Below, one piece after another: positions 33,701 to 44,774 of a stretch of DNA of 64,000 nt. The stretch spans positions 2,547,436-2,611,435 of the forward strand of contig OZ005662.1 of the NCBI GenBank assembly GCA_963930645.1. Direction: 5' to 3'. Each line of letters opens with the position of its first letter. Positions within the stretch are counted from its first letter, which is position 1. Origin of the DNA: Salticus scenicus (Eukaryota; Arthropoda; Arachnida; Araneae; Salticidae). The position numbers and the translations under genes are program-made. The notes below the pieces were generated by a model. The model was not told the DNA's origin. It saw only the letters and a list, made by a program, of their open reading frames with translations, and ran no database searches.

Positions 33701-36561
33701 TGCATAAGTTTTGATCCGTTTGGAATGACTTTGGGTTTTAATCCCTGTTTTAAAAGATATGCCAAAACGAATTGTCCGTCAAAACCTCGCATATTATGAG
33801 CTATCGCTGTGAAACCTTTGTGCTTGTCTGAAAACAAAAATTTACAAAAACTATCGCACGCATCGTATCCTTTGAAAATAAATTCCTCCTTATTGCTATA
33901 CATTGCCATGGCAAAATTTACTCTGTGCTCTTGAGAACTTTGGTCGGTCTCAAAATCGAAAAACAAATATTTTTCCGACGCTTCTTTTGGGGAAATTTTA
34001 TTCAATAGGCATAAATGTTTATCAAGGAAATATTTTTTGCAATTTGTACAAAAGATTTCGCCACATCGATGCAAATTTGCAGGTCTCATTTTTGCAAATA
34101 AAAATTTTGAACAATGTGGGCACTCATAAAACTGATCGCAATAGCTCATTTTTTTGCCATTTAAGATACGATGAAAAGTAAAGCATTCTTCTGACCTACA
34201 AGTACGATTGCACAAGGGACATATTTGTTTGGTTCCAAGAGTACATTCGTCTCTAAAGCATACATTACATCTAACAATACATTTGTGTCTTTCTACATGA
34301 TCAAACGCTTTATCACATGTTGCGCAGCAATAACAGCGACCATGAAACGCTTTCATACTCAAAATCGTGTCAAAATGGTTTTCATGAAAATAAAGAAAAA
34401 TCTCTTTCTCTCTAGCTGGTCCTTTGTATGTCACCTATAGAATAATAAAATTTAAATTAACAACAATAATAATAATTAAATGAAAAAATTGAAAATGAAT
34501 AATACTTATTTCTCAAAAAAAAAAAAAAAAAAAAAAAAAATCTATATATACATAAAAATATACCTTGTTAAAATCACTGGAAGATACAACATAAATCTGA
34601 GTGTTTAAGTAGTCTTCAAACTTCCTAATTTCGCTATAACCACATGAACCTTTAGGTACCCCGCATCTAAGTGTAATTGTTCTGCCATTCTCTTTTGTAA
34701 AGGCCATCTTCCATCTTTGATTGATTTGCACTGAGGGTGATTTTCTAAGGAAGCCTTACCTACAACGATAGCTCTCGCACAACATAAATTATCATTATTT
34801 TTAGGAATTGAAGTTATTGATTTCTTCTTTAAACAGTCGGTGACAACATTTGTTAACTTCCTCTTACCACCACCATAAGGTTTCTTGACTGTTAGAATGT
34901 CAATCCGTAGACTTTTATCGTCTAAAGGTATACAATCCATGCTCTAAAACAACAAAATAATAAATTTTAACATTTTGTAACCCCTTCATATTATTAAACA
35001 CAAAAATTAAACAATATGATTAAAAATGAATAAGTATAATTTTATAACACATAAATTTACTTGTAGAACTTTCATAATCGTTGATAATAACAATTCTACT
35101 GTCATATCTTTTACAGGAATAAGGCATGTAGAAATAGGTCTATCGAGGATGTCAAAAAATAAACAGAACCTAATTAAAAAATACCTATTGTTAATCCTTA
35201 AAAATTACACGAAAAACAAATGTAATACAAAATAACACAAACACACACATATACCTTATAAAATCATCTTCGTCTAAATTACTTGTCGTTTCAGCCAAGA
35301 GAGAAGTCATTAACATTTTCAAAAATGCAGTAGCACCATTGATAGACCGTTTATTATAATTTACCGGGATTTGAGAAGGATTTATTCGAGCTGAATAACA
35401 TATTTCTTCAGTTCGAAATCTTCTATTTACACGCCGACCTCTTTCATTTAGTACATATGGCAAATCAACCTAATTTTTTTTTTTTTTTTTTTTTAACTAA
35501 TCATCAAATGTTTAATGAAAGATCTGTAAAATAAAATTTAATTAAAATGATACAAAGAGAATGAAAACATACTTTGTCAACTCCGTTTCCTACTTGATTT
35601 TCAAAATCGTAGATCTGAAATGTTCAAATAAAATTATGCTACAGCAATTAACTTAAAAAAAAAAAAAATAAATAAAACTATAGGTACTTACTATTTCATT
35701 TTCCTCTATTCCCTGACCCCACAGTAGCTCCTCATTGGTAAAATCATGTTCTTCAAAAAATTGGTTCATCTTAAATATTGGGAGAAAAAATAAAACATAT
35801 GTATATTTAAAAATAATATATCGTGCATATTTCTTAAAAAAAAAAAAAAAAAATTAAAAAGATTAATAAAATGATTTGTTGCAAGAAAAACTTTTACAAA
35901 ATTCTCTTTGAAAGAAAAAATTAAATAAATAAATTCACTTACAAAAATATCATTTTCAATATCCTCTAAACGAATAACATCATCTTCACTCAACGGGTTT
36001 TGTTCAAACAAGTGTGTAATATTCTAAAAAAAAGTAATAATCATAAATTTCATATATAACTCCCATTTTTTTTTATTATAAATTATTAAATGCTAAATAA
36101 ATGAATAAATAAATAAACGTGAAATATTTTAATCGCATAATAAAAATATATACATACATTTTATTAACAAAACAGAAGGAATATATATATTTTTTATAAA
36201 TAATTGTAAATTATAATAACGTTTTTTTGAAAAAAAGAAAATAAATAAAAAAAGAAAAAGCATTAATTACATTTTACAAAAAATTACTTTAAAATGGATA
36301 GTGAAGCAAATCCCCTGCAGTATCATAGTAACTGATTTTATAATAATAATAATAATTTTAATAATTGTTTTTTAATGATATTATCAGTAGAACCAAAAAA
36401 TAATATCATTAAAAAATGAGTTTCAACTAGCACGTGCAAAAAATTTTATCAATTATTCTTTTTCTACAAAAATAAGAAAGTTATTCAAAATAATATAAAA
36501 AAAATAATGATAAGGTATTACTCACCAACTCATCTATTCGATGATTATCGTGATTCTCCAT
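28470..36561 (-). pseudogene. Maverick DNA polymerase B in about 17 exons, disrupted
   Basis: Exons, 5' to 3': 36,561-36,526; 36,023-35,943; 35,769-35,691; 35,614-35,573; 35,469-35,255; 35,169-35,061; 34,943-34,564; 34,434-33,413; 33,294-32,944; 32,858-32,513; 32,430-32,307; 32,199-32,035; 31,919-31,696; 31,589-31,490; 31,401-31,363 joined to 29,218-29,081 across an insertion; 28,979-28,876; 28,759-28,470. Introns are GT-AG, mostly 76-173 bp, and phases agree across nearly all junctions. Exons 1-3 are least certain. Domains: Cys-rich segment, exonuclease motifs FFDFETD and AHNMRGFDGQF (exon 8), motif A DFTSLYPYV (exon 10), motif B residues KLCLN (exon 13) and FWGRWG (exon 14), motif C YFDID (exon 15), C-terminal TLPYGY. 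Coding length is about 1,280 codons. Lesions: possible extra base in exon 3, one-base loss in the C run 34,659-34,662, TAA at 33,565-33,567, TAA at 32,194-32,196, and a 2.1-kb insertion. It would replicate Maverick DNA by protein priming. Confidence 0.88.
29222..31359. mobile_element. 2.1-kb TIR element inside polymerase exon 15
   Basis: The left end reads ACTGGGGATCTATTCTCCGA and the right end reversed reads CTGGGGGTCTATTCTCCGAT; both continue TCCGAC/TCCGACT and show looser similarity for about 100 bp (CCGACTTT, TATTCTCCCC words). GAT lies just outside both edges (29,219-29,221 and 31,360-31,362), a possible 3-bp target duplication. The interior is AT-rich with no transposase frame; poly(T) at about 30,680. 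Polymerase coding sequence resumes on both sides, so it inserted into an exon. Superfamily unassigned; a 3-bp duplication would suit a Harbinger- or CMC-like family. Confidence 0.75.
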
Positions 36562-37620
36562 GTCCAAAATTATAAAGCTGAAAAAAAATTACATTCCACA
36601 TTGAAAAATTCGCAACAAATTCATAAGAAGTAAACTGCACATACACAAGTCTAATAAACAGCGCAACTGAAATATCCCGCTGTTGCCAATAATCGTTTAC
36701 TTAATTGTCTAAGCGAATCGTGTTGCCATTCCATCTAAATATTCGAAATAAAACAACTCAACTCTTCAAACGGTAGCAGTTTAACCATGTTTTCAGAAGT
36801 AAACAACTCAACACAATGGCGTGTTAAGCGATTCGAAGTCTCAAGATAAAACATGAATGGTGACGTCACGATACAATATGGCCGCCACAGCGATGTACGT
36901 ATTCTCTAGCGGTGAGATCAAAGTAAAATTCAGTGCGTCTTAATTAATTATTCATCACATCCATAATTAAAAATATTTAATTAAAACTGAAACGTTAGCA
37001 TTTAATTGGAAATCGTACAAGTACAAACTTGGTGTAACAAGCGTGAGCATGATGACGTCACAGCTTAACGACATAAAAAATTTTACAAGTCCCCATTCCG
37101 AAACTAATATCAAGTGTTGCCAACGCAGAAAAACAAAGTAACCCTCCCGTTATATTTAATCGACGCCATAGGTTAGAGACAAAATTTTTTACAAGTTCCC
37201 ATTCCGAAACTAACATCAAGTGTTGCCAACGGAAAAAAACAAAGTAACCTTTCCGTCATCTTTCATGATCAAGCAACCAACCAACCAACCAATTAACAAA
37301 AATGCCCCAAACAAGATGGCGGCCCAGTGACGTCACAGCTAACCTCAAAAATTTTACAAGTCCCCATTCCGAAACTAAGAGGCGTTGCCATTTTGAAAAA
37401 AGTATCTCAGTGTTCCCAACCTCGTCACCTTTTACGAGAACCAACCAACCAATATACACCCTCGTCACCTTTTACGAGAACCGATCAACCAACCTCACGA
37501 AATATACCCTCGTCACCTTTTACGATAAACCGAAACCAACAACTCAGCTCCACCAGCAGGAGGAAAACAACTCAACTCCCCCAACTCGCTAAAGTGACGC
37601 CTTTACTATACGCTTGAACA
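36562..37620 (-). promoter_or_regulatory. Polymerase upstream region and probable Maverick terminal repeats
   Basis: Directly upstream of the polymerase ATG the DNA becomes GC-richer and repetitive. Perfect TGACGTCA (CRE/ATF palindrome) occurs at 36,861, 37,053 and 37,328. ATGGCCGCC (about 36,879) and AAGATGGCGGCC (about 37,313) resemble YY1 sites. A unit containing TTTTACAAGTCCCCATTCCG and then AAACTAA and GTTGCCA is present three times (about 37,080, 37,186 and 37,348). A second unit, CTCGTCACCTTTTACGAGAA, is repeated three times (about 37,422, 37,461 and 37,509; the last is altered). I read this as promoter plus end-proximal repeats of the Maverick. The opposite end was not found, so the terminal status is inference. 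Confidence 0.5.
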
Positions 37621-37751
37621 TAATTAATTACTTGTAAAGTAAAGTTTCACAGTTGTTTAGCATTAAAATTTTTAACTGAAAACATAGCTACAACATCTTT
37701 ATTACATGAAAATAATGAAGTTACCATAAAAGTCTGTTCAGTTGTTGCTTC

Positions 37752-38856
37752 TTAGTCAACATTGTCGTTTGCCAAACCAATAACTTTTCCACCCTTTAAA
37801 ACTACTCCAGGCTTTATATGTATTTCATCTAATAATAAATTTACATTTTTTTCTTCTTCCTTTAATGCAGCACATTTTTCCTGTAGATATTTGTAATGAG
37901 AGTTATGCATTCCTTTTGACATACAGTCGATTTTTCTTGAAAATTTCCTCAGATAAGATGGATGAGGCAATGTCAAAAAATTACTATCAAACAATCTTTT
38001 ATAGGATGATGGGTTACAAAATAAAAAAAAGCAACACCATGTTAATAGATCTGCAGAGTACCTTGGTTTTTTCATTAAAAGTAGTGAACATTGTTCAGCA
38101 AGAAATTTGATCTTTTCAGATAAATTACTATCTTCATTACTAAGTAATTGAAGTTGTTGATAAATAACATTTGACTTATCGGTGACAGTTAAATAGGATA
38201 GTTCAAATCCAGTGACTAATTAGAGTATCAAACTTTGTCCACTTATGACACAATAAATCATTACCAAGCACAAATTTAAAATTTTCAGAAGACAAGTTGG
38301 TATTATTGAATCGTATATCTACTGTTAAATTACTGAAAATTTTAATATCATCAATTTAGAAAAACAAAATATAATCACTTTTTTCAACTTCCATCCATTC
38401 ACCATTGATTTTTTCTTTCAAAGAAGTTTTAAACTCTTCAAAATTTCCTATAACATCAGCTTCGCACCAAGATAAAAGCTTTTCATCACGTTCCATAGCT
38501 TCACTTTGCCTTTCTTCAGGTGTTTTTCTCTTGGCAGGTATTTGTTTAGAAAGATAAGCTGGTTGTTCGGGAAATATTGTTAGAAGAACATCATCAGCAA
38601 GCTTCGGATATGTTCTTTTAACAATCAATTCTGATCCATCAGGTCTAACACATTTGTCTTCTGTAATTATGAATTGGGACTCAAAGTGTTTTGCACATAC
38701 ATATTAATATTTTCCTGGAGTGAAATCAGAGCGATTTATACTCTTAATCCATTTTTTACGCATTTCAATATCCTCAGGAAATTTAAAAGTTGAAACTTTG
38801 TCTGTAGTTCCATCATAATTGGAATGACAGCATGACACAGAACACTTTCGAGTCAT
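37752..38856 (-). pseudogene. THAP-domain, P-element-type transposase, N-terminal half, broken
   Basis: From the ATG at 38,856 the minus strand encodes a THAP zinc-binding domain: MTRKCSVSCCHSNYDGT, STFKFPEDIEMRKKWIKSI, an in-frame TAA at 38,704-38,706, then YVCAKHF, and later LTIFPEQPAYLS. Further down, after at least two more stops and a frameshift between 38,080 and 38,360, the signal resumes with KKPRYSADLLTWC, LTLPHPSYLRKFS, and LLLDEIHIKPGVVLKGGKV. The last carries the first catalytic Asp of the P-element/THAP9 transposase fold. The remaining catalytic C-terminal half is missing past 37,752. It is not the same copy as the THAP exon at 11,994, whose C-terminal half is unknown. Confidence 0.8.
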
Positions 38857-39404
38857 AGAATATTTTATGTAAATAAATGTTCTATATAATATAAAACTTA
38901 CGTATAAATTAATTCAACAGAACTTTCCTTCCAGACATACTCATGCCTTGGTCAACACATTTTTTTTGTCTGAATAAACAATACCTTTTCCACCCAAAGA
39001 AACATTCTCTCAGGCATTCTCTAAGGAAGTCTACTTGACTAGGGTTGTAATGATTTAAATCAGGATTTAAATATGAATCATGATTTTTTGAAAAAAAATC
39101 ACTGATTTAAATCATTTTTAAAATTATCAAAGTTATTGGCTTAAATGGAATGAAATTGTTTATCTAACTTTAAAAACATAATTTTTCTAATATTTCTTGT
39201 GTAAATTTAAAACTATAATTTCCAAAATGTAACAAAATATTTCATTAAATGAATTAATATTTTCCACATCTTGATTTTGGATTCATCTCTAATAATCAAC
39301 ATTAAATAAAAACAAACTATTATTCATACACCTCTAAATAAAGCACAGCTTAAAGAATTGGCGTATGAATTGAATTGAGTTGAATATAGTAAAACATTCA
39401 TAGA
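38857..39404. other. Spacer with a short ATGATTT repeat patch
   Basis: No gene. Around 39,045-39,115 there are repeated AAATCATGATTT/GATTTAAATCA words, giving a run of short palindromes; the rest is featureless AT-rich DNA. Confidence 0.4.
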
Positions 39405-40000
39405 TTAACCCGGCAAGACGGGCGCGGGGTGTTCTGACACCCCATGCCCGGAAATATTTATCTGTCTCTCCCTATAAACAGAAGTGGCCGGGTCCTTCAG
39501 TACCTGCCTTCAAAGTCATCCTCCGTGCGGATCGTATGAAAACGAAAAATTCAGACTCTTTTTTCATTCTTATATAACACTCAGAAATTGAAGCTATATG
39601 TAAAAACTACAAAAAATCTAAAGTTTCTGATCCATGTACACCCTAATTATTAGGAAAATTAATGTCTCAGTATTCTTATCCACAGTAATGTATCATCTTT
39701 ATTATAATGAATATTGTAAAAAAAAATAATTAAGTGCACCACATGGGAAAAACTAAGTTTTTCGAACAAGGAGGAAAAAGTTTGCTTTTAATTTATTTTC
39801 TATTAATTTTTAAAGTTAACGATAATTGAACATTTCAGTTATTTATTTTCACGAGGAAGAGTGTAATTATCAAGAATTTCATTAAGAGATCGAATTCTGA
39901 AGATATTTTCATATTTATATTATTTAATATGTTTCGGATGCGCTGACACCCCATGCCCGTCCTCATGTTACGTTTCACGGCGCCCGTTCTGCTGGGTTAA
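39405..40000. mobile_element. piggyBac-type MITE with TTAA duplications
   Basis: TTAA sits at 39,405-39,408 and 39,997-40,000. The left end reads CCCGGCAAGACGGGCG and the right end reversed reads CCCAGCAGAACGGGCG, so the terminal repeats match at 13 of 16 positions. The TTAA target and CCC start are piggyBac hallmarks. Near each end a 17-bp direct repeat CTGACACCCCATGCCCG occurs (39,434-39,450 and 39,943-39,959). The 588-bp interior is AT-rich and non-coding. The termini differ from those of the piggyBac remnant at 25,282, so it is a different family. Confidence 0.85.
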
Positions 40001-40006
40001 TATATA

Positions 40007-40660
40007 CAGTGGTGGTCAAATCAAAATTATAAGATTAAGGGAAAAAAAAAAATTCTCCAAATCTTGGCTGCAGTTTGCAAGAAAATTATGCATATTTTAT
40101 GGCTATGAACCAATGATAAATGAAGCATTTTTATTAGTTTTTATGGAAATATATGATAAATTTATATTCATAAAATATATTTTAGATTTAGGCTAGGCAG
40201 CCTTGTGATCTGAACAAAATTATAGGGATAGTATTTGTATAATCTAAAATGCAAAATTTTGAGGATTTTTGTTCTCCACACAACACTCCTAGATGATATA
40301 AATATTTAGTAAGCGATTGGAAATGTTTTATTCTATTTTTCCAGTCATGCCACTAAGTTCTTTTGGAGTTTGAGAAAGGGAAAGTGGTTCCTTTCAAATG
40401 TTCAGGACTTACTGCACATCAAATTACGATGCAATTTTTATTAGTTTTTATGCAAATATATGGGAAGTTTAGATTCATAAAATATATTTTAGATTTATGC
40501 AACCGTATGACATGAACAAAATTATAGGGAGAACTGTAATTGTGTGTTCTAAAAAGAAAAAAAAAATAAGATTTCTGTTCTTCACACAACACGTTTAGTA
40601 AGTGATTGGGAAAGTTTTATTCTATTTTTGTAGTCATGCTGCTAAGTATTTTATTTCCAG
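40007..40660 (+). mobile_element. Tc1-like remnant with an internal direct duplication
   Basis: A TA followed by CAGTGGTGGTCAAATC at 40,007 is a typical Tc1-type terminus. A transposase start follows at 40,347 (MPLSSFG) and, in a shifted frame, EKGKVVPFKCSGLTAHQIT, the first helix-turn-helix of Tc1 transposases. At about 40,435 the coding sequence stops abruptly and leader sequence begins again: 40,118-40,350 and 40,430-40,640 share blocks such as TTTTTATTAGTTTTTATG, CATAAAATATATTTTAGA and TTTTATTCTATTTTT. So this is a fusion of two leader regions, with most of the transposase deleted. No right terminus found. Confidence 0.6.
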
Positions 40661-40919
40661 TTGCATTCATATTTCAATCGTACTTATTGTTTCATAAATT
40701 TTAATTTTAAATTCACATTAATATTTTTTCTGTCTCTCTGTAGTCTGTTTGTAACCTTTTTCCACCAAGGCTGTTCGATACTGTGGGTTAGACATCCACA
40801 TACATTTTTGCATCTGGAACATCCATATGTAATAAAAACATATAAACCTAAACAATCGCCTTGGACTTTTTTAATAATTCAATTTTCTATTCTCTTAGTG
40901 CTGTTCGAATAGTTCCAGT

Positions 40920-42362
40920 AAAACTATGAATTAATGCAGATGTGAGTTTTGATTTTAAGAATCAAATTCATAATTGGACTGAATATATCAGATTCATTTT
41001 TTTTTTTCATCGCAGCAAGTTAAGAACATATGACCTAATCAATTGGAAATTGAAACCATGTTTGTATTAATAAGCAACTTCCTTCATGCAACTATTTCAT
41101 CATATAAAATTATAACATATCAGAGTTAAAAATTTAAATTTAAAAGCAAATTTAATATGGATGCGCTTTTGTTAAGCATCATCATCACTTTTTCAAAGAC
41201 TTCAGAAATATCATACGAAATTTTGTATATTATTACTGATCATAAAATAAGTTTAGATGAAAAAAGCGAGGGGAAAAAATATGAAAACAGTAATGACAAA
41301 TTCTATTTTTATCATAAATCAAAATTAATTATTGAAAACTGAACATAAAAAAAAAGAAATCCAAGTACTTATTAGTTCCCCATCATACTCTAGATATGGG
41401 GAACTGGTAATCGTGAAAATTTTTGACCTCGTTTTTTTTTTTTACTTTTTTACACGTTTTCAGATGTGAGGTATCCAAAAATGCAATTTATGAAACAATT
41501 TCAGCTAAGAAGATTAAGCAAATAGAGAGCAGCAATTGGTCAGACCTAAATACTGTAGGAGGAGCCAAAGCTGACAATTCAATGAATCGTTCTTTTCATG
41601 AATCTACCAATACAACATGGCTTCGTCTTTGTAGACTAACACCACGGAGTAATATTAATTAAATCTTTATTACTCCGTGTCTAACACTTACAAATACAAA
41701 ATAAAACGTTAATTTGAGCACAGCGGTAGTATTGTATTTACTTAAAAATTCTTATTTCTACAGCACAAAGTAGTTCACATTTACTGTATTAAATTTTTAT
41801 AATATTTTGTAATTATTGCACTATAATTATCAAATATATTAGATGAAACGGTATTTTCCGATAAACATAAATATACCTCATTTTAATCTTGTATTTTGGT
41901 TGGCTTACTTATTTATTTGCATTTATTTAGTCACTTACATAAATAAAATGATTCATTAATATCCAGATTAAAAATGACTGTCATAAAAATGCTACTTTCA
42001 GGCTTTTTATGATAATGTTAAAAAAGTCAGCCTTAGCCCCCCTCTTTTTTTATGTGCATTAAAATATTTTATCTTGCCATGTGTTTGTATAACTAAAAGG
42101 TTAAAAAAAAATCGTATTTGGTATCTTGTGGAAAAATATGTACACTAAATTTCATATTGAAAGTTCTATATCAATTTCATTAGTAAATATTTTTTTTTTT
42201 TTTTCATAAAATTATGATGATTTTATTTTTATGAAACATAGTGTATTGCATGTTACTTATGATTTTTGTGAAATTCCTGAAAAAATTAAATGTCCTGAAA
42301 GACCGTAATTATAAGTTGTCTTAAATTCCTAAAATTTCGTAGATGTTGTGCTACTTATTGTT
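40920..42362. other. AT-rich spacer, no gene recognised
   Basis: The frame at 41,423-41,662 shows no recognisable domain. A perfect 12-bp inverted repeat (CACGGAGTAATA at 41,643-41,654 and its complement at 41,668-41,679) forms a small hairpin at its end. AGTTCCCC/GGGGAACT at 41,376-41,408 forms another. Otherwise plain AT-rich DNA. Confidence 0.4.
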
Positions 42363-42370
42363 ATTTTAAC

Positions 42371-43438
42371 TAGTGCTGCACCGAGTAGCACTTTGGCCGA
42401 GTACCGAGTACTTGTAAGAAAGAATAATTGACGTACATATGAAGAATTTTGCACATCTTGAAATTTAAAAAAGGTGTTTTGAACACATAATTAAATGGTA
42501 AACAGCATGTTTTCATGAAACGTTTCAGAACTTTTGTAGTGTATATACACAATTAGGTTCATTGTTACATTTGATACTTACAGTTTAGTGGATTATTAAA
42601 ACCATAATAACTGATTACTTCATTCTTCATTATATAGTCTTTCTCAGATGCGAATCATTCTCAGATAATTCTTAGAGAATATAAAAGTTCTTTATACACT
42701 CAGGCTTAATTTAAGATGCATGAAATTTACAAATGAAATGAGAACATTAAAATAAATATTTTATCATTTCAAACATGATAGACTTCATTAATCTTCAAAT
42801 TCTGGAAGAGTAAAAAGATTGGTGGTTTCGGGACATAATTTGCAGAACAACAAATTTGTTAGTATAATTTCAATAACATTTTAGTGTATTTACCTTTTTT
42901 ATAATTATTATTTTTAAAATTAAAAATCAATCTTTTTTTACAGTTTTAAAAATGCCTTACTTTTATTTGCACAAATATGTAACTAGTTTATCTACTATAT
43001 TAGTATTATATAAGGGCTCTTTTTTCAAAAATATTTTATTTTTTTCTTTTATAGATACAATATTATGTTCTAAGTTTTTATAAAAAAATAAATAAATAAA
43101 ATTGCATATTACACACATACAAGATGGTTATACTTAAATTCTTGTAACTAAAATGGATAAGCTTATATCATGAATCATCTCTATACCGAGTTTGGTGGCA
43201 ACCTACTTGCCCGTTTTAACTGCAGAAAGCTGTTTGCCGCAAAAATTTAATAACTCTATGTTTATATTTTCATATTTTTTTAGTTTAGTTATTAATAAAC
43301 AACTCTTATGAATACATTTCTTTTAATAATACAAAAAAACAATGAAATTCTTACAACTACTCGTTATTGGCCGAATACTTAGTCCATATTCGGCCGAGTA
43401 CCGAACCGAGTATATACCGAGTACTCGGTACAGCTCTA
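42371..43438. mobile_element. hAT-type non-autonomous element with perfect 8-bp TSD
   Basis: ATTTTAAC lies immediately before (42,363-42,370) and immediately after (43,439-43,446) the element. The left end is TAGTGCTGCACCGAGTA and the right end reversed is TAGAGCTGTACCGAGTA, 15 of 17 matching. CCGAGTA and GGCCGA words recur subterminally at both ends. Eight-base duplications and TAG(A/T)G-CTG ends fit the hAT superfamily. The 1,068-bp interior has no transposase. Confidence 0.85.
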
Positions 43439-43446
43439 ATTTTAAC

Positions 43447-43791
43447 AACCCAAATTAAGCAATGAAATCCAACAACCCATTTTGTAATGATGCACTGTGT
43501 TTGTTAGATAATAATAATAATAATAATAAAAACTGCAGTTAAGTTTTTTTTTTTTTTTTCTTTCCCCGCATGGTTAACGATCAGGTTATTATTTTGACAC
43601 AAAACAACAGTTATGAGGGGTTTTTTTATTTTCTTACAGTTTATTGTGTTTGCTTACTAAGTTTATTATTGTTTTTTTTTTTTTTTTTTATGTGCCAGGT
43701 TTATGCATTTTATTTTTTACTAGCATGCTTTGCCTATTTCACTGGTAACTATAGTTACCAGTCACAAAATTCCATATTATTATTCATAAAA

Positions 43792-43828
<37 letters not shown>

Positions 43829-44770
43829 GTCGAAGCTTAAATTAACATTTAGTAGTAATTTTAATGCTCAGAACATGAGCAGTCCATCTCTCCACTGCCT
43901 TTGCATAGGTGCCAACACTCTCGAAATGTGATTTTTCCGCAAATTCACAGAAATCCACATTTATTTTTATTTTATTTACTTTTTAGTTTTTTATTTATTT
44001 TTGTCTAATTTGCAGAATTCCGTCTGACAAAAATATGTCTCAGCTCTAGTTCAAGAACTAATGCACAGAATTTCATATAAATTTATACATACCTTAGTAA
44101 AAAAAAGTGCTCATTAATTTTTTATGCAAATCACTCAACAGGTAGCACTGATGTACTGTGTTTTCTCTCATTTAAAGGAAAACTATGTCTTAGTTTCTAT
44201 TGTGTATAATTAAGAAAAAACAAACTAAGTATGCCACAGGGAAACATGTTTATTTAATTTCTGTGGAAATCGGCCAATAGGTGATGCTGCTGTGCTGCAA
44301 TTTTCCTGTGTATAGGGAAGTTATATCTCAGATTTATTTGTGCATAATTGTACAAAATTTTGCATATGGAGGGCCATTTTATAAGACATCAGGACATTCA
44401 ATAGATAAAGATAGGAAAATTAATTAAATGTTAACCAAAGTATAATTTATTTATAGTGTTATCACCATTCAAAATCGAAGTTTACATTGTTTACACTATT
44501 CAGTAGTCCTTAGTCTACAACAAAAGACAAGTTTTGATGCGGTTTCTAAAGCTAAATAGATTTTCAATTTGTGATGCACAAACGAGAAATTTGAGAAGAT
44601 TCTCCGAATTCCAGCAGAACTAGCAGTCATTGCCATCAAGGAACAAACAAAATAGTAGTTGGGGCAAAATTGCACTAATTTTTATCATGTGAAAAAAAAA
44701 AAAAAAAAAAAAAAATCCGATTGGGAAAAATGTCGCTCTAGTTCCCCACTGCCTTCAGCAGCGTAGACCT
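43447..44770. other. AT-rich spacer with a perfect 22-bp palindrome
   Basis: No gene. ACTGGTAACTATAGTTACCAGT at 43,741-43,762 equals its own reverse complement. A long A run follows at about 43,796-43,825 and another at about 44,692-44,715. No other structure recognised. Confidence 0.45.
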
Positions 44771-44774
44771 ATGT

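Noticed and set aside
43570..43845. 91-codon frame with hydrophobic stretches
   Set aside because: It depends on T and A homopolymers and has no stable composition of its own.
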